From contig JBNKTC010000006.1 in assembly GCA_050297855.1 (NCBI GenBank), forward strand, positions 1-64,000: a stretch of DNA of 64,000 nt, given 5' to 3'. Below are positions 6,950 through 16,063 of the stretch, piece after piece. Source of the DNA: SZUA-545 sp050297855. GTDB lineage: Bacteria; Campylobacterota; Campylobacteria; Campylobacterales; SZUA-545. Numbering within the stretch: the stretch's first letter is position 1; every line of letters begins with the position of its first letter. A program made the translations under genes and the position numbers. A model generated the notes under the pieces. The model was not told the DNA's origin. It worked only from the letters and a program-made list of their open reading frames with translations, and ran no database searches.

Positions 6950-8218
6950 ATGACAGATTTTGATCTAAGTAACATCTCTTTGCTGTATGTGGAAGATGAG
7001 GATGCAATCAGGGAATCGTTGGCCCGTTTTCTAAAACGCCGGGTCGGAACGCTTTACGAGGCGCGTAACGGCGAGGAGGGGCTGCAGCTGTTCCAGGAGC
7101 ACAAACCGCATATTGTCGTGACGGACGTGCAGATGCCGATCATGAACGGCCTCTCCATGGCCGAGGAGATGAAGAAGCTCGACAACGATATCCCGGTTAT
7201 CATCACCACCGCCTTTAACGACGAAGAGTATTTCCTCAAAGCGATCGACATCGGGGTCGACAAATACATCAAAAAACCGATCAACAACAAAGCTTTGCTT
7301 GGCAGCATCAGCAAGATCGCCCAGCTGATCCTCTCCCAGCAGCAGCTGGAGGAGAAGAACCGGTTTATCGAAACGATCCTGGATGAGAGCCCCAACTTCA
7401 TCATGATCCTCGAAGGGCACGAACTCAAATATCTTAACCGCTCGATTATGAACTTCTTCGGAGTCAGCTCCCTCGAAGAGTTCAAGGCCCACCACGACAA
7501 CATCGACGACTTCATCGTCAAAAAGAGCGTCGATCCGGAAAAGCGCTTTTGCGAGTGGATCCGGGATATCGGTGAAGGGGAAGAGCGGATCGTCAATATG
7601 ACCGATGAGAAGGAGCTTAAGGTCGATGCCGGCGCCTTTATGGTGAAGATCAAGAAGATGCCCGAACACGGGCGCTACCTGGTGATCTTCACCGATATCA
7701 CCCTGCTGGAAAACGAGCGGCGAAAATACCGCGAACTCTCCATCAAAGACCCCCTCACCAACATCTTCAACCGCAACAAGTTCAACGAGATGCTGGCGGC
7801 GGAGATGGAGCGTGCCGACCGTTTCCACAACAGCTTCTCCCTGATCATGTTCGATATCGACTACTTTAAAAAGGTCAACGACACCTTCGGCCACCAGGTG
7901 GGGGATTACGTACTCAAAGAGATCGCCAAGGTGGTAGGTGAGAACGTGCGGCACCTGGATGTCTTTGCCCGTTACGGCGGGGAGGAGTTTATCCTTCTGC
8001 TTCCCGAGACCAGCCTGGAGGGTGCGGTGGACGTGGCGGAGAAGCTGCGGGGTGTCATAGCTGATCTGGAGTTTGACATGGTCGGCAGGCTCACCTGTAG
8101 TTTCGGCGTTGTCGAGTATCTGAAAGAGGAGGGGGGAGAGCGTGTCATCAAGCGGGTCGATGATATGCTCTATAAAGCCAAGAACAGCGGGCGGAACCGG
8201 GTCGAATCGGAGGCGTGA
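6950..8218 (+). CDS. Response regulator with PAS-like domain and GGDEF diguanylate cyclase
   Basis: The N-terminal receiver domain has the acidic pair in YVEDED, the phosphoacceptor Asp in VVTDVQMPIMNG, and the Thr and Lys of IITTAF and KKPI. A PAS-like segment follows (ETILDESPNFIMILEGHEL). The C-terminal GGDEF domain carries RYGGEEF and should make cyclic di-GMP from GTP. ATG at 6950 is preferred; an upstream TTG at 6935 overlaps the previous stop but would add only five residues. The stop at 8218 nearly abuts the peroxidase gene, suggesting one transcript. Confidence 0.88.
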   Translation: MTDFDLSNISLLYVEDEDAIRESLARFLKRRVGTLYEARNGEEGLQLFQEHKPHIVVTDVQMPIMNGLSMAEEMKKLDNDIPVIITTAFNDEEYFLKAIDIGVDKYIKKPINNKALLGSISKIAQLILSQQQLEEKNRFIETILDESPNFIMILEGHELKYLNRSIMNFFGVSSLEEFKAHHDNIDDFIVKKSVDPEKRFCEWIRDIGEGEERIVNMTDEKELKVDAGAFMVKIKKMPEHGRYLVIFTDITLLENERRKYRELSIKDPLTNIFNRNKFNEMLAAEMERADRFHNSFSLIMFDIDYFKKVNDTFGHQVGDYVLKEIAKVVGENVRHLDVFARYGGEEFILLLPETSLEGAVDVAEKLRGVIADLEFDMVGRLTCSFGVVEYLKEEGGERVIKRVDDMLYKAKNSGRNRVESEA

Positions 8219-8220
8219 GC

Positions 8221-9147
8221 ATGCGGTTTTGGGTGATCTTTTTTGCTGTAGCCTCCCTGCTGGGGGCATCTGAGCTGATTACCTCCGTACCCCGTACGGT
8301 CCCCCATGACCCCGCAAAGGCGGCGCTGGGCAAACGGCTTTTTTTTGATACCGCCCTTTCCAAAGACGGTACCCAGGCGTGTGTCAGCTGTCATATCATC
8401 GCCGAGGGCGGGGCCGAGCCAAGATCCGCATCCGTAGGTATTAAGAATCAAAAGGGGAAAATCAACGCTCCGACGGTTCTAAACGCCGTTTTTAATATTG
8501 CACAGTTTTGGGACGGACGGGCCGAAAACCTCCAGGAGCAGGCCAAGGGGCCGATCGTCAATCCCATCGAGATGGGGAACAGCTTCGAGAACCTGGTGGC
8601 GACCCTCTCCAGGGATGAGGAGTACCGTAAAGAGTTTGCACAACTCTATCAGGACGGGATCACGCCGGATACGATAACCGATGCGATCGCCCAGTATGAA
8701 AAGACACTGATCACCCCCGACTCCCGCTTCGACCGCTACCTGGAAGGGGAGAAGAGCGCGCTGAGCCGGGCCGAACAGGAGGGATTCGAGCTCTTCAAAT
8801 CCAAAGGCTGCATCTCCTGCCACCACGGTGTGAATATCGGGGGGAACCAGTACCAGCGTTTCGGTGCCGTTATTCCCAACGAAAAGATCGGGATGGCAAA
8901 CCTGGGGCGTTTTAACGTCACGGGCGATCCGGATGACAAGTACTATCTCAAAGTCCCCACCCTCCGTAATGTAGCCCGGACGGCCCCCTATTTCCATGAC
9001 GGTTCGGTCAAGACCCTGCACGAGGCGGTACGCCTGATGTCCTATCATCAGCTGGGGATCGAACTGCAAAGCGACGAGATCGACAGGATTGTAAAATTCC
9101 TGCTCACCCTTAACGGCAAGATCCCCGGAGACGATGATGTCCGTTAG
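8221..9147 (+). CDS. Di-haem cytochrome c peroxidase family protein
   Basis: The protein is about 308 residues with an N-terminal signal peptide (RFWVIFFAVASLLGASE). Two CxxCH haem motifs, CVSCH near residue 60 and CISCH near 200, are the hallmark of bacterial cytochrome c peroxidase/MauG proteins, which reduce hydrogen peroxide in the periplasm. The conserved APYFHDGSVKTLHEAV segment near the end also fits. ATG at 8221 is chosen because GGAGG at 8209-8213 is correctly spaced; the GTG at 8215 is too close to it. The 3' end overlaps the following kinase gene by 14 bases. Confidence 0.9.
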   Translation: MRFWVIFFAVASLLGASELITSVPRTVPHDPAKAALGKRLFFDTALSKDGTQACVSCHIIAEGGAEPRSASVGIKNQKGKINAPTVLNAVFNIAQFWDGRAENLQEQAKGPIVNPIEMGNSFENLVATLSRDEEYRKEFAQLYQDGITPDTITDAIAQYEKTLITPDSRFDRYLEGEKSALSRAEQEGFELFKSKGCISCHHGVNIGGNQYQRFGAVIPNEKIGMANLGRFNVTGDPDDKYYLKVPTLRNVARTAPYFHDGSVKTLHEAVRLMSYHQLGIELQSDEIDRIVKFLLTLNGKIPGDDDVR

Positions 9148-10795
9148 CCGGAGTTTTTTTGAAAAATATGCTCTGCAGGGGCTGGTGGTGTCGATTGTCA
9201 TTATTATTGCACTGTTCGGGTATCACCTGAGTCGCAATGTGATGATGCAAAAAGAGCGCCACCAGGCGATCTTGATGCACCTCAATACGCTTCAGCTGCT
9301 CAACCAGAAGATCGATACCTACTTTTCGTACGAGTTCCAGCATGTCAACTATGACGAGATGGTTGTAAGCATCAAGAAGTTTAAACAGGAGCTTGCAACG
9401 CTGAAGGGCCTTACCGAACGTTTCGAAAGCGACAGTGACACCCAGGCCATCTCCGCCCAGCTTGACCGGGTGACGACGCTGTCGGCCAAACGGGACATCT
9501 ACCTGGAAAAACACAAATCCTACAAATCTGTGGCCATCAACTCCATGCGCTACCTGCCGGGTCTTTACAGTGACCTCAAACGTTTCCTGCTTGAAAGCAA
9601 CCTCCCCGAAGCCCTGAAAAACAGGGTCTCTGGGAGCAGTGCGGATACACTCACCTATATCTTCTACTCCCTTTTCAAGGACGCAGAGTCCGAGAGCCGG
9701 CTTAATGAGAATATCGAAGCGCTGGAAGCGCTGTACGGGCATGGAAAGAGGCTGGACCGTTTTCTCTACTTTATCATCCTGCACTCCAAAAACATCGAAA
9801 AGCAGAAACAGAACATCGACCGCAATATCGCCAAAAAACGGGCCCTGGGAGTAGGTGCCGCGGTGGAGCGTCTGGACCTGCGCTACCTGGAGTACCTCGA
9901 TAACAGCTATGCCGCCAAAAAACGGCTTAATATGATACTGTACGGGGTGGTGATCGTACTCTTTATCGCATTGATGATCATCCTATACTTCGAACAGAAG
10001 TTCAAGCGTGCCCTCGAAAACCTCAACGATACGCTGGAAGACCGTATCAAAGAGGAGACACGCAAGCGGATCGATAACGAACAGATACTGATGCAGCAGT
10101 CCAAACTGAACGCCATGGGCGAACTGATCACCTCCATCTCACACCAGTGGCGTCAGCCCCTTAATGCGCTGGGGATCATCATACAGGATATCGAAGACGC
10201 CTATGATTTTAAAGAGCTGGACAAAGCCTATATCGAGCATACGATCGAGCACTCCATGGAGCACATCAACAGCATGTCCCGGACGATCGATGAGTTCCGC
10301 TCCTTTTTCAAGCGCTCCGATACCAAGGTGGCGATCGATGTCATCAAGTCCCTGGAGTATGCGGTGCAGATGCTCAGCTACCGTATCGAGGAGTGCGGTA
10401 TCGGGCTGAACATATCGTATGACGAGAGTGAGGTCTTTACGGTCATGGGCCTTCGCAGTGAGTTTGAACAGATGATGATGATCCTGATCAACAATGCCAT
10501 CGACGCGATCGATAACGCCCGCCGTTCCAAGGGACTTTCCGAACAGGGGGTGATCGATATTGCGGTCACACGCAATGATCATATCCGCATCGAGGTGGGG
10601 GATAACGGGATAGGGATCGACCCGGCGATCGCCGACCGGATCTTCGAACCCTACTACACGACAAAAGACCAGGGAGAAGGAGTCGGTATGGGGCTCTATA
10701 TCGCCAAACTGGTGCTGGAAAACCATATGAACGGGTCGATCCGCTACGTTCCGGGAGAGAAGACAAAATTTGTGATTACGATGGAGAGGATATAG
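9134..10795 (+). CDS. Membrane sensor histidine kinase with all-helical periplasmic domain
   Basis: Two membrane helices (about residues 16-36 and 272-293) flank a periplasmic domain of about 235 residues that is predicted all-helical and resembles DAHL-type sensor domains (a family suggestion, not certain). The cytoplasmic part has the H-box SISHQWRQPLNALG, an N-box (LINNAIDAIDNA), and GDNGIGI and GVGMGLYIAK for ATP binding, so the catalytic core is intact. ATG at 9134 or 9137 both follow GGAG at 9126-9129. It overlaps the peroxidase gene and is followed after 3 bases by the aldolase-like gene, suggesting sensing linked to oxidative or respiratory status. No partner response regulator is adjacent except the upstream GGDEF regulator. 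Confidence 0.85.
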   Translation: MMSVSRSFFEKYALQGLVVSIVIIIALFGYHLSRNVMMQKERHQAILMHLNTLQLLNQKIDTYFSYEFQHVNYDEMVVSIKKFKQELATLKGLTERFESDSDTQAISAQLDRVTTLSAKRDIYLEKHKSYKSVAINSMRYLPGLYSDLKRFLLESNLPEALKNRVSGSSADTLTYIFYSLFKDAESESRLNENIEALEALYGHGKRLDRFLYFIILHSKNIEKQKQNIDRNIAKKRALGVGAAVERLDLRYLEYLDNSYAAKKRLNMILYGVVIVLFIALMIILYFEQKFKRALENLNDTLEDRIKEETRKRIDNEQILMQQSKLNAMGELITSISHQWRQPLNALGIIIQDIEDAYDFKELDKAYIEHTIEHSMEHINSMSRTIDEFRSFFKRSDTKVAIDVIKSLEYAVQMLSYRIEECGIGLNISYDESEVFTVMGLRSEFEQMMMILINNAIDAIDNARRSKGLSEQGVIDIAVTRNDHIRIEVGDNGIGIDPAIADRIFEPYYTTKDQGEGVGMGLYIAKLVLENHMNGSIRYVPGEKTKFVITMERI

Positions 10796-10798
10796 AGA

Positions 10799-11419
10799 AT
10801 GGAAGCCACACTCTTTAAAGAACTGAAACGGGTCGCACTGGCGCTGTTTAGAAAAAACATGCTCGGGATTTATCACGGGTCGATGTCGGCCCGTGTGGAA
10901 CTGAACAAGTTTATGATCAACAAAAAAGAGGCGATCTTCGACGACCTTGGGGAGGAGGACTTTATGCTCCTGTACCACTCCCAGGACTACCGCTGGCGGG
11001 ATGCCAGTATCGATTCCCATATCCACTCCCAGATATACTCCCAGGTGCCCGACTCCAAATATATCCTCTATGTCCTCCCCCCCTATACGATGAGCTACTC
11101 GCTGCTGCATGACACCATCGAGCCGGTGGACTATTTCGGGAAACAGACTTTTCCCAGCGTGGCGATCTATGATCCGAAAAGTTTCGAGGACTGGTACGAC
11201 CGTGCGGAGGTGGAGATCAGCAAATACTTTTACGATACCGATCTCAATATTATGGTGATCCGGGGGTACGGGGTCTATGCCCATGCCAGGGACCTGAACG
11301 AGCTGGCCAAGATGCTGGCGATCATCGAGAACAGCTGCCGGATACTGCTCCTCTCGCAGCTGAACAAGATCCAAGACCCCGAAAATATCCGTATGACGGA
11401 GCTGGGGCTGGATTACTGA
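10799..11419 (+). CDS. Class II aldolase/adducin-like protein
   Basis: The 206-residue protein has the layout of the class II aldolase/adducin fold: YHGSMSARVELNKFMIN (like GNIS-R in the family), a DDLGEEDFMLL segment, then SIDSHIHSQIYSQVPDSKYILYVLPPYT. In active aldolases zinc is held by a pair of His in a H-x-H arrangement plus a later His; the usual HTHP-type pair is replaced by LPPY here. Substrate and even enzymatic activity are therefore uncertain. It is the last gene of the run from 6950 and converges directly on lpxD. Confidence 0.65.
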   Translation: MEATLFKELKRVALALFRKNMLGIYHGSMSARVELNKFMINKKEAIFDDLGEEDFMLLYHSQDYRWRDASIDSHIHSQIYSQVPDSKYILYVLPPYTMSYSLLHDTIEPVDYFGKQTFPSVAIYDPKSFEDWYDRAEVEISKYFYDTDLNIMVIRGYGVYAHARDLNELAKMLAIIENSCRILLLSQLNKIQDPENIRMTELGLDY

Positions 11420-12370
11420 TTATTTAAGCAGCCGCACCAGTTTTGCCTGGAGTTTGAGCCAGAGTTTGTGCTCCATCTGGGGGAACCCGGCATAGGTCTT
11501 GCCCGGTTCGGTATTCTTGGTCACGCCGCCGCGGGCTGCGACGGTCGTAAAGTCGGCGATAGTGATATGGCCGACGGCACCGGACTGGGCCGCCATGATG
11601 ACGTTCTTCCCGATGATCGTGGAGCCGGCGATGCCGGTCTGTCCGGCGATGATGGTGCGCTCTCCGACAACGACGTTGTGGGAGATGTGGACCAGGTTGT
11701 CAAGCTTGCTTCCCGCTTTGATGATCGTGGAGGTGAAAGCGGCCCGGTCAATGGAGGTATTGGAGCCGATCTCCACGTCGTCTTCGATAATGACGTTGCC
11801 CATCTGTTCGATCTTGACGTGCTCGCCTGTTTTGGTGTGGGCATAGCCGAAACCGTCGCTGCCGATGACGGTATTGGCGTGGATGATACAGTTACTTCCG
11901 ATATGGCAGCCGTGGTAGATGACGACATTGGGGTGGATGACCGTATTCTCCCCGACCGTTACCCCGTCCCCAAGATAAACACCGGGCATGATCCGGCTGT
12001 TTTTCCCGACGGCGACGTCTGAACCGAGATTGGCCCCCTGGAAGATAACGGCATCCAGGTCGATCCGGTTGCCGGAGCTGACCGGGAGCTCAAACTGTTT
12101 TTGAAAGTGCCGGCTGGCATAGGCCATGGCCAGTTCGGGATCCTCTACGACGATGGCGAGGGCGTCGGGATTCAAAAGTTCTTTGATACTCTCTGTGACA
12201 AAGACGGCAGCAGCTTGTGTCGTTTTGAGTTCATCGGTATATTTAACCCCTGTCGCAAAGGAGATGTGGGAGGGGGTCGCCTCAACGAGTGTCGTGATCC
12301 CTGTGATATTAGGGTCTTTTTCGAGGGGAATCTCGATGGCGAGGGAGCTGAGGATAGTGCTTAGTTTCAT
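11420..12370 (-). CDS. lpxD: UDP-3-O-acylglucosamine N-acyltransferase
   Basis: The 316-residue protein has an N-terminal uridine-binding-type domain (about 1-100) followed by many left-handed beta-helix hexapeptide repeats (for example GVTVGENTVIHPNVVIYHG). It contains the LpxD signature DGFGYA. The His in NVVIYHGCHIG/IHANTVIG corresponds to the catalytic region. It adds the N-linked hydroxyacyl chain in the third step of lipid A synthesis. Its length is a little short of the 340 residues usual in enterobacteria but normal for Campylobacterota. It lies 55 bases downstream of ilvN. Confidence 0.95.
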   Translation of the reverse strand: MKLSTILSSLAIEIPLEKDPNITGITTLVEATPSHISFATGVKYTDELKTTQAAAVFVTESIKELLNPDALAIVVEDPELAMAYASRHFQKQFELPVSSGNRIDLDAVIFQGANLGSDVAVGKNSRIMPGVYLGDGVTVGENTVIHPNVVIYHGCHIGSNCIIHANTVIGSDGFGYAHTKTGEHVKIEQMGNVIIEDDVEIGSNTSIDRAAFTSTIIKAGSKLDNLVHISHNVVVGERTIIAGQTGIAGSTIIGKNVIMAAQSGAVGHITIADFTTVAARGGVTKNTEPGKTYAGFPQMEHKLWLKLQAKLVRLLK

Positions 12371-12395
12371 CTGGGTGGTTTTCCTTGCAGGTTTT

Positions 12396-12416
12396 TGCCG
12401 GCAGCGTATGCCGGCA
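12396..12416. other. Intergenic hairpin between ilvN and lpxD
   Basis: TGCCGGC (12396-12402) and GCCGGCA (12410-12416) form a perfect 7-bp stem with a 7-base loop in the 55-base gap between two co-directional genes. The T-run lies on the wrong side for a minus-strand terminator. It may be a processing or partial-termination signal. Confidence 0.35.
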
Positions 12417-12425
12417 CGGGCGAGC

Positions 12426-12902
12426 TTAGCGCTCGATGGCGACGACGCCGCTCAGAGCCACCTCTTTGGGGTGGTATTTCTGGATGATGTTGATAAAGTT
12501 CCGGACCCGTTTGGGCTCGTCGGCGACCATGACGATAAAGACATCATCGCCGGTGTTGACGATGGAGCCGTTATAGGCACGGCACAGCGCATCGATATCG
12601 GCGATCGGTTCGCTGATGGGGATCTTGATCAGTGCCATCTCTTTTTCTACGACCGTCTCTTTGCAGTGGTCGGTGACTTTGAGGACCGGGATCAGTTTGT
12701 GCAGCTGCTTGACGATCTGCTCCAGGACCCGTTCGTTCCCTTCGGTCTCGATGGTCAGGTGGGAGTAGTCGCTGTCCGGGATCGGGGCAACGGTGAGGCT
12801 CTCGATGTTATACCCGCGTCCGGCGAAGAGGCCGGATATGCGTGAAAGGACCCCGTGCTCGTTCAGTGTGACAACTGATATCACTCGTCTTTCATCACGC
12901 AT
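12426..12902 (-). CDS. ilvN: Acetolactate synthase small (regulatory) subunit
   Basis: The 158-residue protein starts with an ACT domain (RVISVVTLNEHGVLSRISGLF) that gives feedback inhibition by branched-chain amino acids. A second C-terminal ACT-like domain follows, as in the IlvN/IlvH family. It partners IlvB. Its start overlaps the ilvB stop by one base, so the two subunits are translationally coupled. Confidence 0.95.
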   Translation of the reverse strand: MRDERRVISVVTLNEHGVLSRISGLFAGRGYNIESLTVAPIPDSDYSHLTIETEGNERVLEQIVKQLHKLIPVLKVTDHCKETVVEKEMALIKIPISEPIADIDALCRAYNGSIVNTGDDVFIVMVADEPKRVRNFINIIQKYHPKEVALSGVVAIER

Positions 12903-14596
12903 TATTGCTCCTTATCCGTCAAAATCATGTTGTAAAGCGCCCCGCCCGTCGGTACCATCGGAAGGACGTGTTCGTTTCGGTTGACCACGACGTCGATCAT
13001 GGCGACCTTGTTGGCTTTGATCGCGTCTTCCAGGGCCGCTTCGAACTCTTTTTTTGTCTCCACGCGGTAGCCGACCCCGCCGAAGCTCTCGACCAGCTTG
13101 ACGAAGTCCGGCTGCATCTCGATGACCGATTCGGCCAGGCGGTTCTGGTAGAACATCGTCTGCCACTGCCGTACCATCCCCAGGTAGTTGTTGTTGAGGA
13201 TGACGTTGACAAAGGGGACGTTGTACTCCGTTGCCGTCATCAAATCCTGGATATTCATCAGGATCGAACCGTCTCCGGTAAAGTTGATAACCGTCTTCTC
13301 CGGGTTGGCGATCTTGGCACCGAGTGCCGCCGGGAGTCCGAAGCCCATTGTCCCAAGTCCACCGCTCGTGACCCACTGGCGCTGGTAGCTGAAGGGGTAG
13401 AACTGTGCCGCCCACATCTGGTGCTGGCCGACGTCGGTGGTGACGACCGCTTTGTCTCCGACCATCTGGCCCACTTTTTCCACGACCCACTGGGGTTTGA
13501 TCACAGCATCGGAGTCGGTATAGCCCAGCGGGTGGATCTCATCGTAACGCTTGAGCGTATTGCGCCATGTCTCGTATTTATCCGGGTCGACTTTCTGCTT
13601 GACGACCGGGATCATCTCTTCGAGGACGTGTTTCAGGTCGCCGACGATGGGGTAGTCGATGTCAACGATCTTCCCGATGGAGCTGGGATCGATATCGACG
13701 TGGATGATCCGGGCATGTTTGGCGAACTCGGAGAGTTTCCCCGTGACCCGGTCGTCAAAACGGGGACCGAATGCGATCATCAGGTCCGCTTCACTCATCG
13801 CCATGTTGGAGGCGTAGGAGCCGTGCATCCCGACCATGCCGAGGCGGTAGGGGCTGCCGTGCTTGATCGTACCCAAAGCCATCAGCGTCTCGACTGCCGG
13901 GATCCTGGTCGCTTCGACGATCTCGTTGATCAGGTCACCGGCATCCGAAAGCACCGCCCCACCGCCGATGTAGAAGACCGGCTTTTTCGCCTTGGCGATC
14001 GCTTCGGCAGCTTTTTTGATCTGCTTGATGTTCCCTTTGTAGGTCGGGTTATAGGTGCGCATCTTGATCGTGTCGGGATAGACGAAGGCGGCCATTTCGG
14101 CAGTGACGTCCTTGGGGATATCGATATGGACCGGTCCCGGACGTCCGCTTTTTGCGATGTAGAACGCCTCTTTGATGATGCGCGGCAGTTCGGCGGCGTT
14201 TCGGACCAGGTAGTTGTGCTTGGTGCAGGGGCGGCTGATCCCGACGGCATCGATCTCCTGGAACGCATCGGTCCCGATCAGGGATGTGGGGACCTGGCCG
14301 CTGATGATGACCATCGGCGTGGAGTCGGAATAGGCCGTGGCGATCCCGGTGACGGCATTGGTAAAGCCGGGACCGCTGGTGACGATCGCCACGCCCACCT
14401 CGCCGCTGGAGCGGGCATAGCCGTCGGCAGCCATGACGGCCGCCTGTTCGTGGCGTGTCAGGAAGTGCTTAAAGTGATCCTGTTTATAGATCTCGTCGTA
14501 GATGTTGAGTACCGCGCCGCCGGGGTAGCCGAAGACGTTTTTTACACCTTCGAGCTTCAGGGCTTCAATAACCATTTGCGCACCGGTCATCTGCAT
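12902..14596 (-). CDS. ilvB: Acetolactate synthase large (catalytic) subunit
   Basis: The 564-residue thiamine-diphosphate enzyme has the N-terminal MQMTGAQMVIEALKLEGV and FGYPGGAVL, with the catalytic Glu in the RHEQAAVMAADGYAR segment. The C-terminal ThDP/Mg motif is GDGSILMNIQDL with NNNYLGMVRQWQ. It condenses pyruvate to acetolactate in valine/leucine (and isoleucine) synthesis. Length is normal for the family. It is first of the ilvB-ilvN-lpxD run. Confidence 0.96.
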   Translation of the reverse strand: MQMTGAQMVIEALKLEGVKNVFGYPGGAVLNIYDEIYKQDHFKHFLTRHEQAAVMAADGYARSSGEVGVAIVTSGPGFTNAVTGIATAYSDSTPMVIISGQVPTSLIGTDAFQEIDAVGISRPCTKHNYLVRNAAELPRIIKEAFYIAKSGRPGPVHIDIPKDVTAEMAAFVYPDTIKMRTYNPTYKGNIKQIKKAAEAIAKAKKPVFYIGGGAVLSDAGDLINEIVEATRIPAVETLMALGTIKHGSPYRLGMVGMHGSYASNMAMSEADLMIAFGPRFDDRVTGKLSEFAKHARIIHVDIDPSSIGKIVDIDYPIVGDLKHVLEEMIPVVKQKVDPDKYETWRNTLKRYDEIHPLGYTDSDAVIKPQWVVEKVGQMVGDKAVVTTDVGQHQMWAAQFYPFSYQRQWVTSGGLGTMGFGLPAALGAKIANPEKTVINFTGDGSILMNIQDLMTATEYNVPFVNVILNNNYLGMVRQWQTMFYQNRLAESVIEMQPDFVKLVESFGGVGYRVETKKEFEAALEDAIKANKVAMIDVVVNRNEHVLPMVPTGGALYNMILTDKEQ

Positions 14597-14623
14597 AAAA
14601 AAATCCTTAGTTCAAAATAGGTC

Positions 14624-14640
14624 AAAGGGGAATCCCCTTT
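14624..14640. other. Short perfect hairpin upstream of ilvB
   Basis: AAAGGGG (14624-14630) and CCCCTTT (14634-14640) pair perfectly with a 3-base loop, 28 bases upstream of the ilvB start on the minus strand. It could be part of a leader. No leader peptide rich in branched-chain codons was found in the 100-base gap. Confidence 0.3.
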
Positions 14641-14696
14641 ATGTTGTTTCATTGTGCATGATACACGTTCGGTACAGGGTTGTATCGAAAACAACC

Positions 14697-15605
14697 TTAC
14701 GCCTGACGGCTCTCTTGGCAGGCGGCGATAGCGATCCCTTCGCGCAGACCGTCATCAAATACCATACAGTTTTCATACCCGATCGTTTTAAATATCTCCC
14801 GGAAGATGACGACACCGCACATCACGAGGTCGCCCCGTTTGGAACCGACCAGCTTGTCGCGCGCCGTCTCATCCATCTTCAAGAGGGTGCAATACGTATC
14901 ATTAATGTCTCTTAATGATAACATAGTTCCGTTTATCCTATCTTTATCGTAGGTGGCGTAATCCATACCGTTTTTTATGGCGGCAAGGGTTGTGGGGGTT
15001 CCCGCCGTTGCGGCAAAAGCACGGGGGGAGCCGTGACAGCGGATCGTGTCGGAGACGAAGCCGTCGATATGCTCCAGCATCGGCTGGAGGGAGTCTACCA
15101 GGGCCGCTTCGTTCTCGCCGAAACGGTTGGCCGATGTGACGATCCCCACGTCAAAGCTTATGGAGTCGGCATGCAGGCGGTCTTTGTACATGATCTCGGT
15201 GGAGGCACCGCCGATATCCAGGATCAGCAGGGAATCCGTCGGTGTGACACGCTGGACAGCTTCGTAGACCGCCGTGGCTGATAGGTCCGCTTCCCTGACG
15301 GCATCGATAAGCTCAAATGCGATGCCGGTGGTTTCAGCCAGACGCGCAAGGGCTTCGTCCCTGTTGCCTGCCTGCCGGAAAGCGGCCGTAGCCGTTGCCT
15401 TGACATACGCCTCTATACCGATCTGCTTACGCGCCTCCTCTACGGCTGCAGCGATCCGCTCCAACGCGGCGCCACTGATACGTCCGGTCTCATGAAGCCC
15501 TTCTGCGGTACGGACCACCGTCTCAAAAGAGGCGGTTTCCGTCATCGTGTCGCAGTCGAAGTTTAAAAAACGGATGGTATTGGAACCCAGGTCAATGGCA
15601 GTCAA
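14697..15605 (-). CDS. Ppx/GppA family phosphatase
   Basis: The 302-residue protein has the sugar-kinase/actin-like ATPase fold motifs of exopolyphosphatase/pppGpp phosphatases: AIDLGSNTIRFLNFD at the N-terminus, an LILDIGGASTEIMY phosphate-binding loop and GTPTTLAAI. It is about the length of the single-module family (near 300), lacking the HD-like C-terminal extension of enterobacterial Ppx/GppA. It should hydrolyse polyphosphate or pppGpp; sequence alone does not decide which. Transcription is separate from ilvB, which lies 100 bases downstream. Confidence 0.85.
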   Translation of the reverse strand: MTAIDLGSNTIRFLNFDCDTMTETASFETVVRTAEGLHETGRISGAALERIAAAVEEARKQIGIEAYVKATATAAFRQAGNRDEALARLAETTGIAFELIDAVREADLSATAVYEAVQRVTPTDSLLILDIGGASTEIMYKDRLHADSISFDVGIVTSANRFGENEAALVDSLQPMLEHIDGFVSDTIRCHGSPRAFAATAGTPTTLAAIKNGMDYATYDKDRINGTMLSLRDINDTYCTLLKMDETARDKLVGSKRGDLVMCGVVIFREIFKTIGYENCMVFDDGLREGIAIAACQESRQA

Positions 15606-15775
15606 CGCAACCCCTTATCGTCTAAAAAATCGGGGAATGGTAGCAAAATAGTTATAAGGAAAACGTTTATGGCCGATATATTCTAGATAATAGCTTTCAT
15701 GATTAATGCAAAGCTTTTAAGATATGTTAATATTATCGATAAACCAGGCTTATCATAACGATTTAGGAGTACGGT

Positions 15776-16063
15776 ATGAACAAACAGGAACTAATCGTCG
15801 AGACGGCATCACGGTGCAGTCTGACCCAACGTGAATCCAAAGAGCTCATGGATGCCACGTTTGACGTGTTGGCGGGGATCTTGAGTCAGGAAGATTCCCT
15901 TACGATCCAGAATTTCGGGACGTTTGGGGTGCATCTGAGAAAAAGCCACCGCTTTTTTAACCCTTTTCGTTCGGTGATGATGTTGGCCCCAAAGAAGCTT
16001 GCAGTCTCTTTCCACCCAAGCAAAAGCTTTAACGACCGTGTCAACGAGAAGATGAAGCCATGA
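15776..16063 (+). CDS. Small HU/IHF-family DNA-binding protein
   Basis: This 95-residue HU-like protein keeps the N-terminal helical dimer region (NKQELIVETASRCSLTQRESKELMDATFDVL) and the core strand FGTFGVHLRK. In the DNA-binding arm the NP that intercalates into DNA is present, but the usual RNPQTG is altered to FFNPFRSV. It starts at ATG 15776 after AGGAG and ends overlapping (ATGA) the HU-TM-LysM gene, so the two are coupled and may form a heterodimer. It is clearly diverged from the canonical HU at 47358-47630. Confidence 0.85.
   Translation: MNKQELIVETASRCSLTQRESKELMDATFDVLAGILSQEDSLTIQNFGTFGVHLRKSHRFFNPFRSVMMLAPKKLAVSFHPSKSFNDRVNEKMKP

Noticed and set aside
12905..14620. Long open frame opposite ilvB
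   Set aside because: It is a shadow of GC-biased codons of ilvB; it has no recognisable family, start signal or sensible composition. The same applies to long frames opposite ciaB (43924-45783), the DUF1538 gene (23096-24286), the large sensor kinase (24893-26665) and the 842-residue gene (53399-55432).
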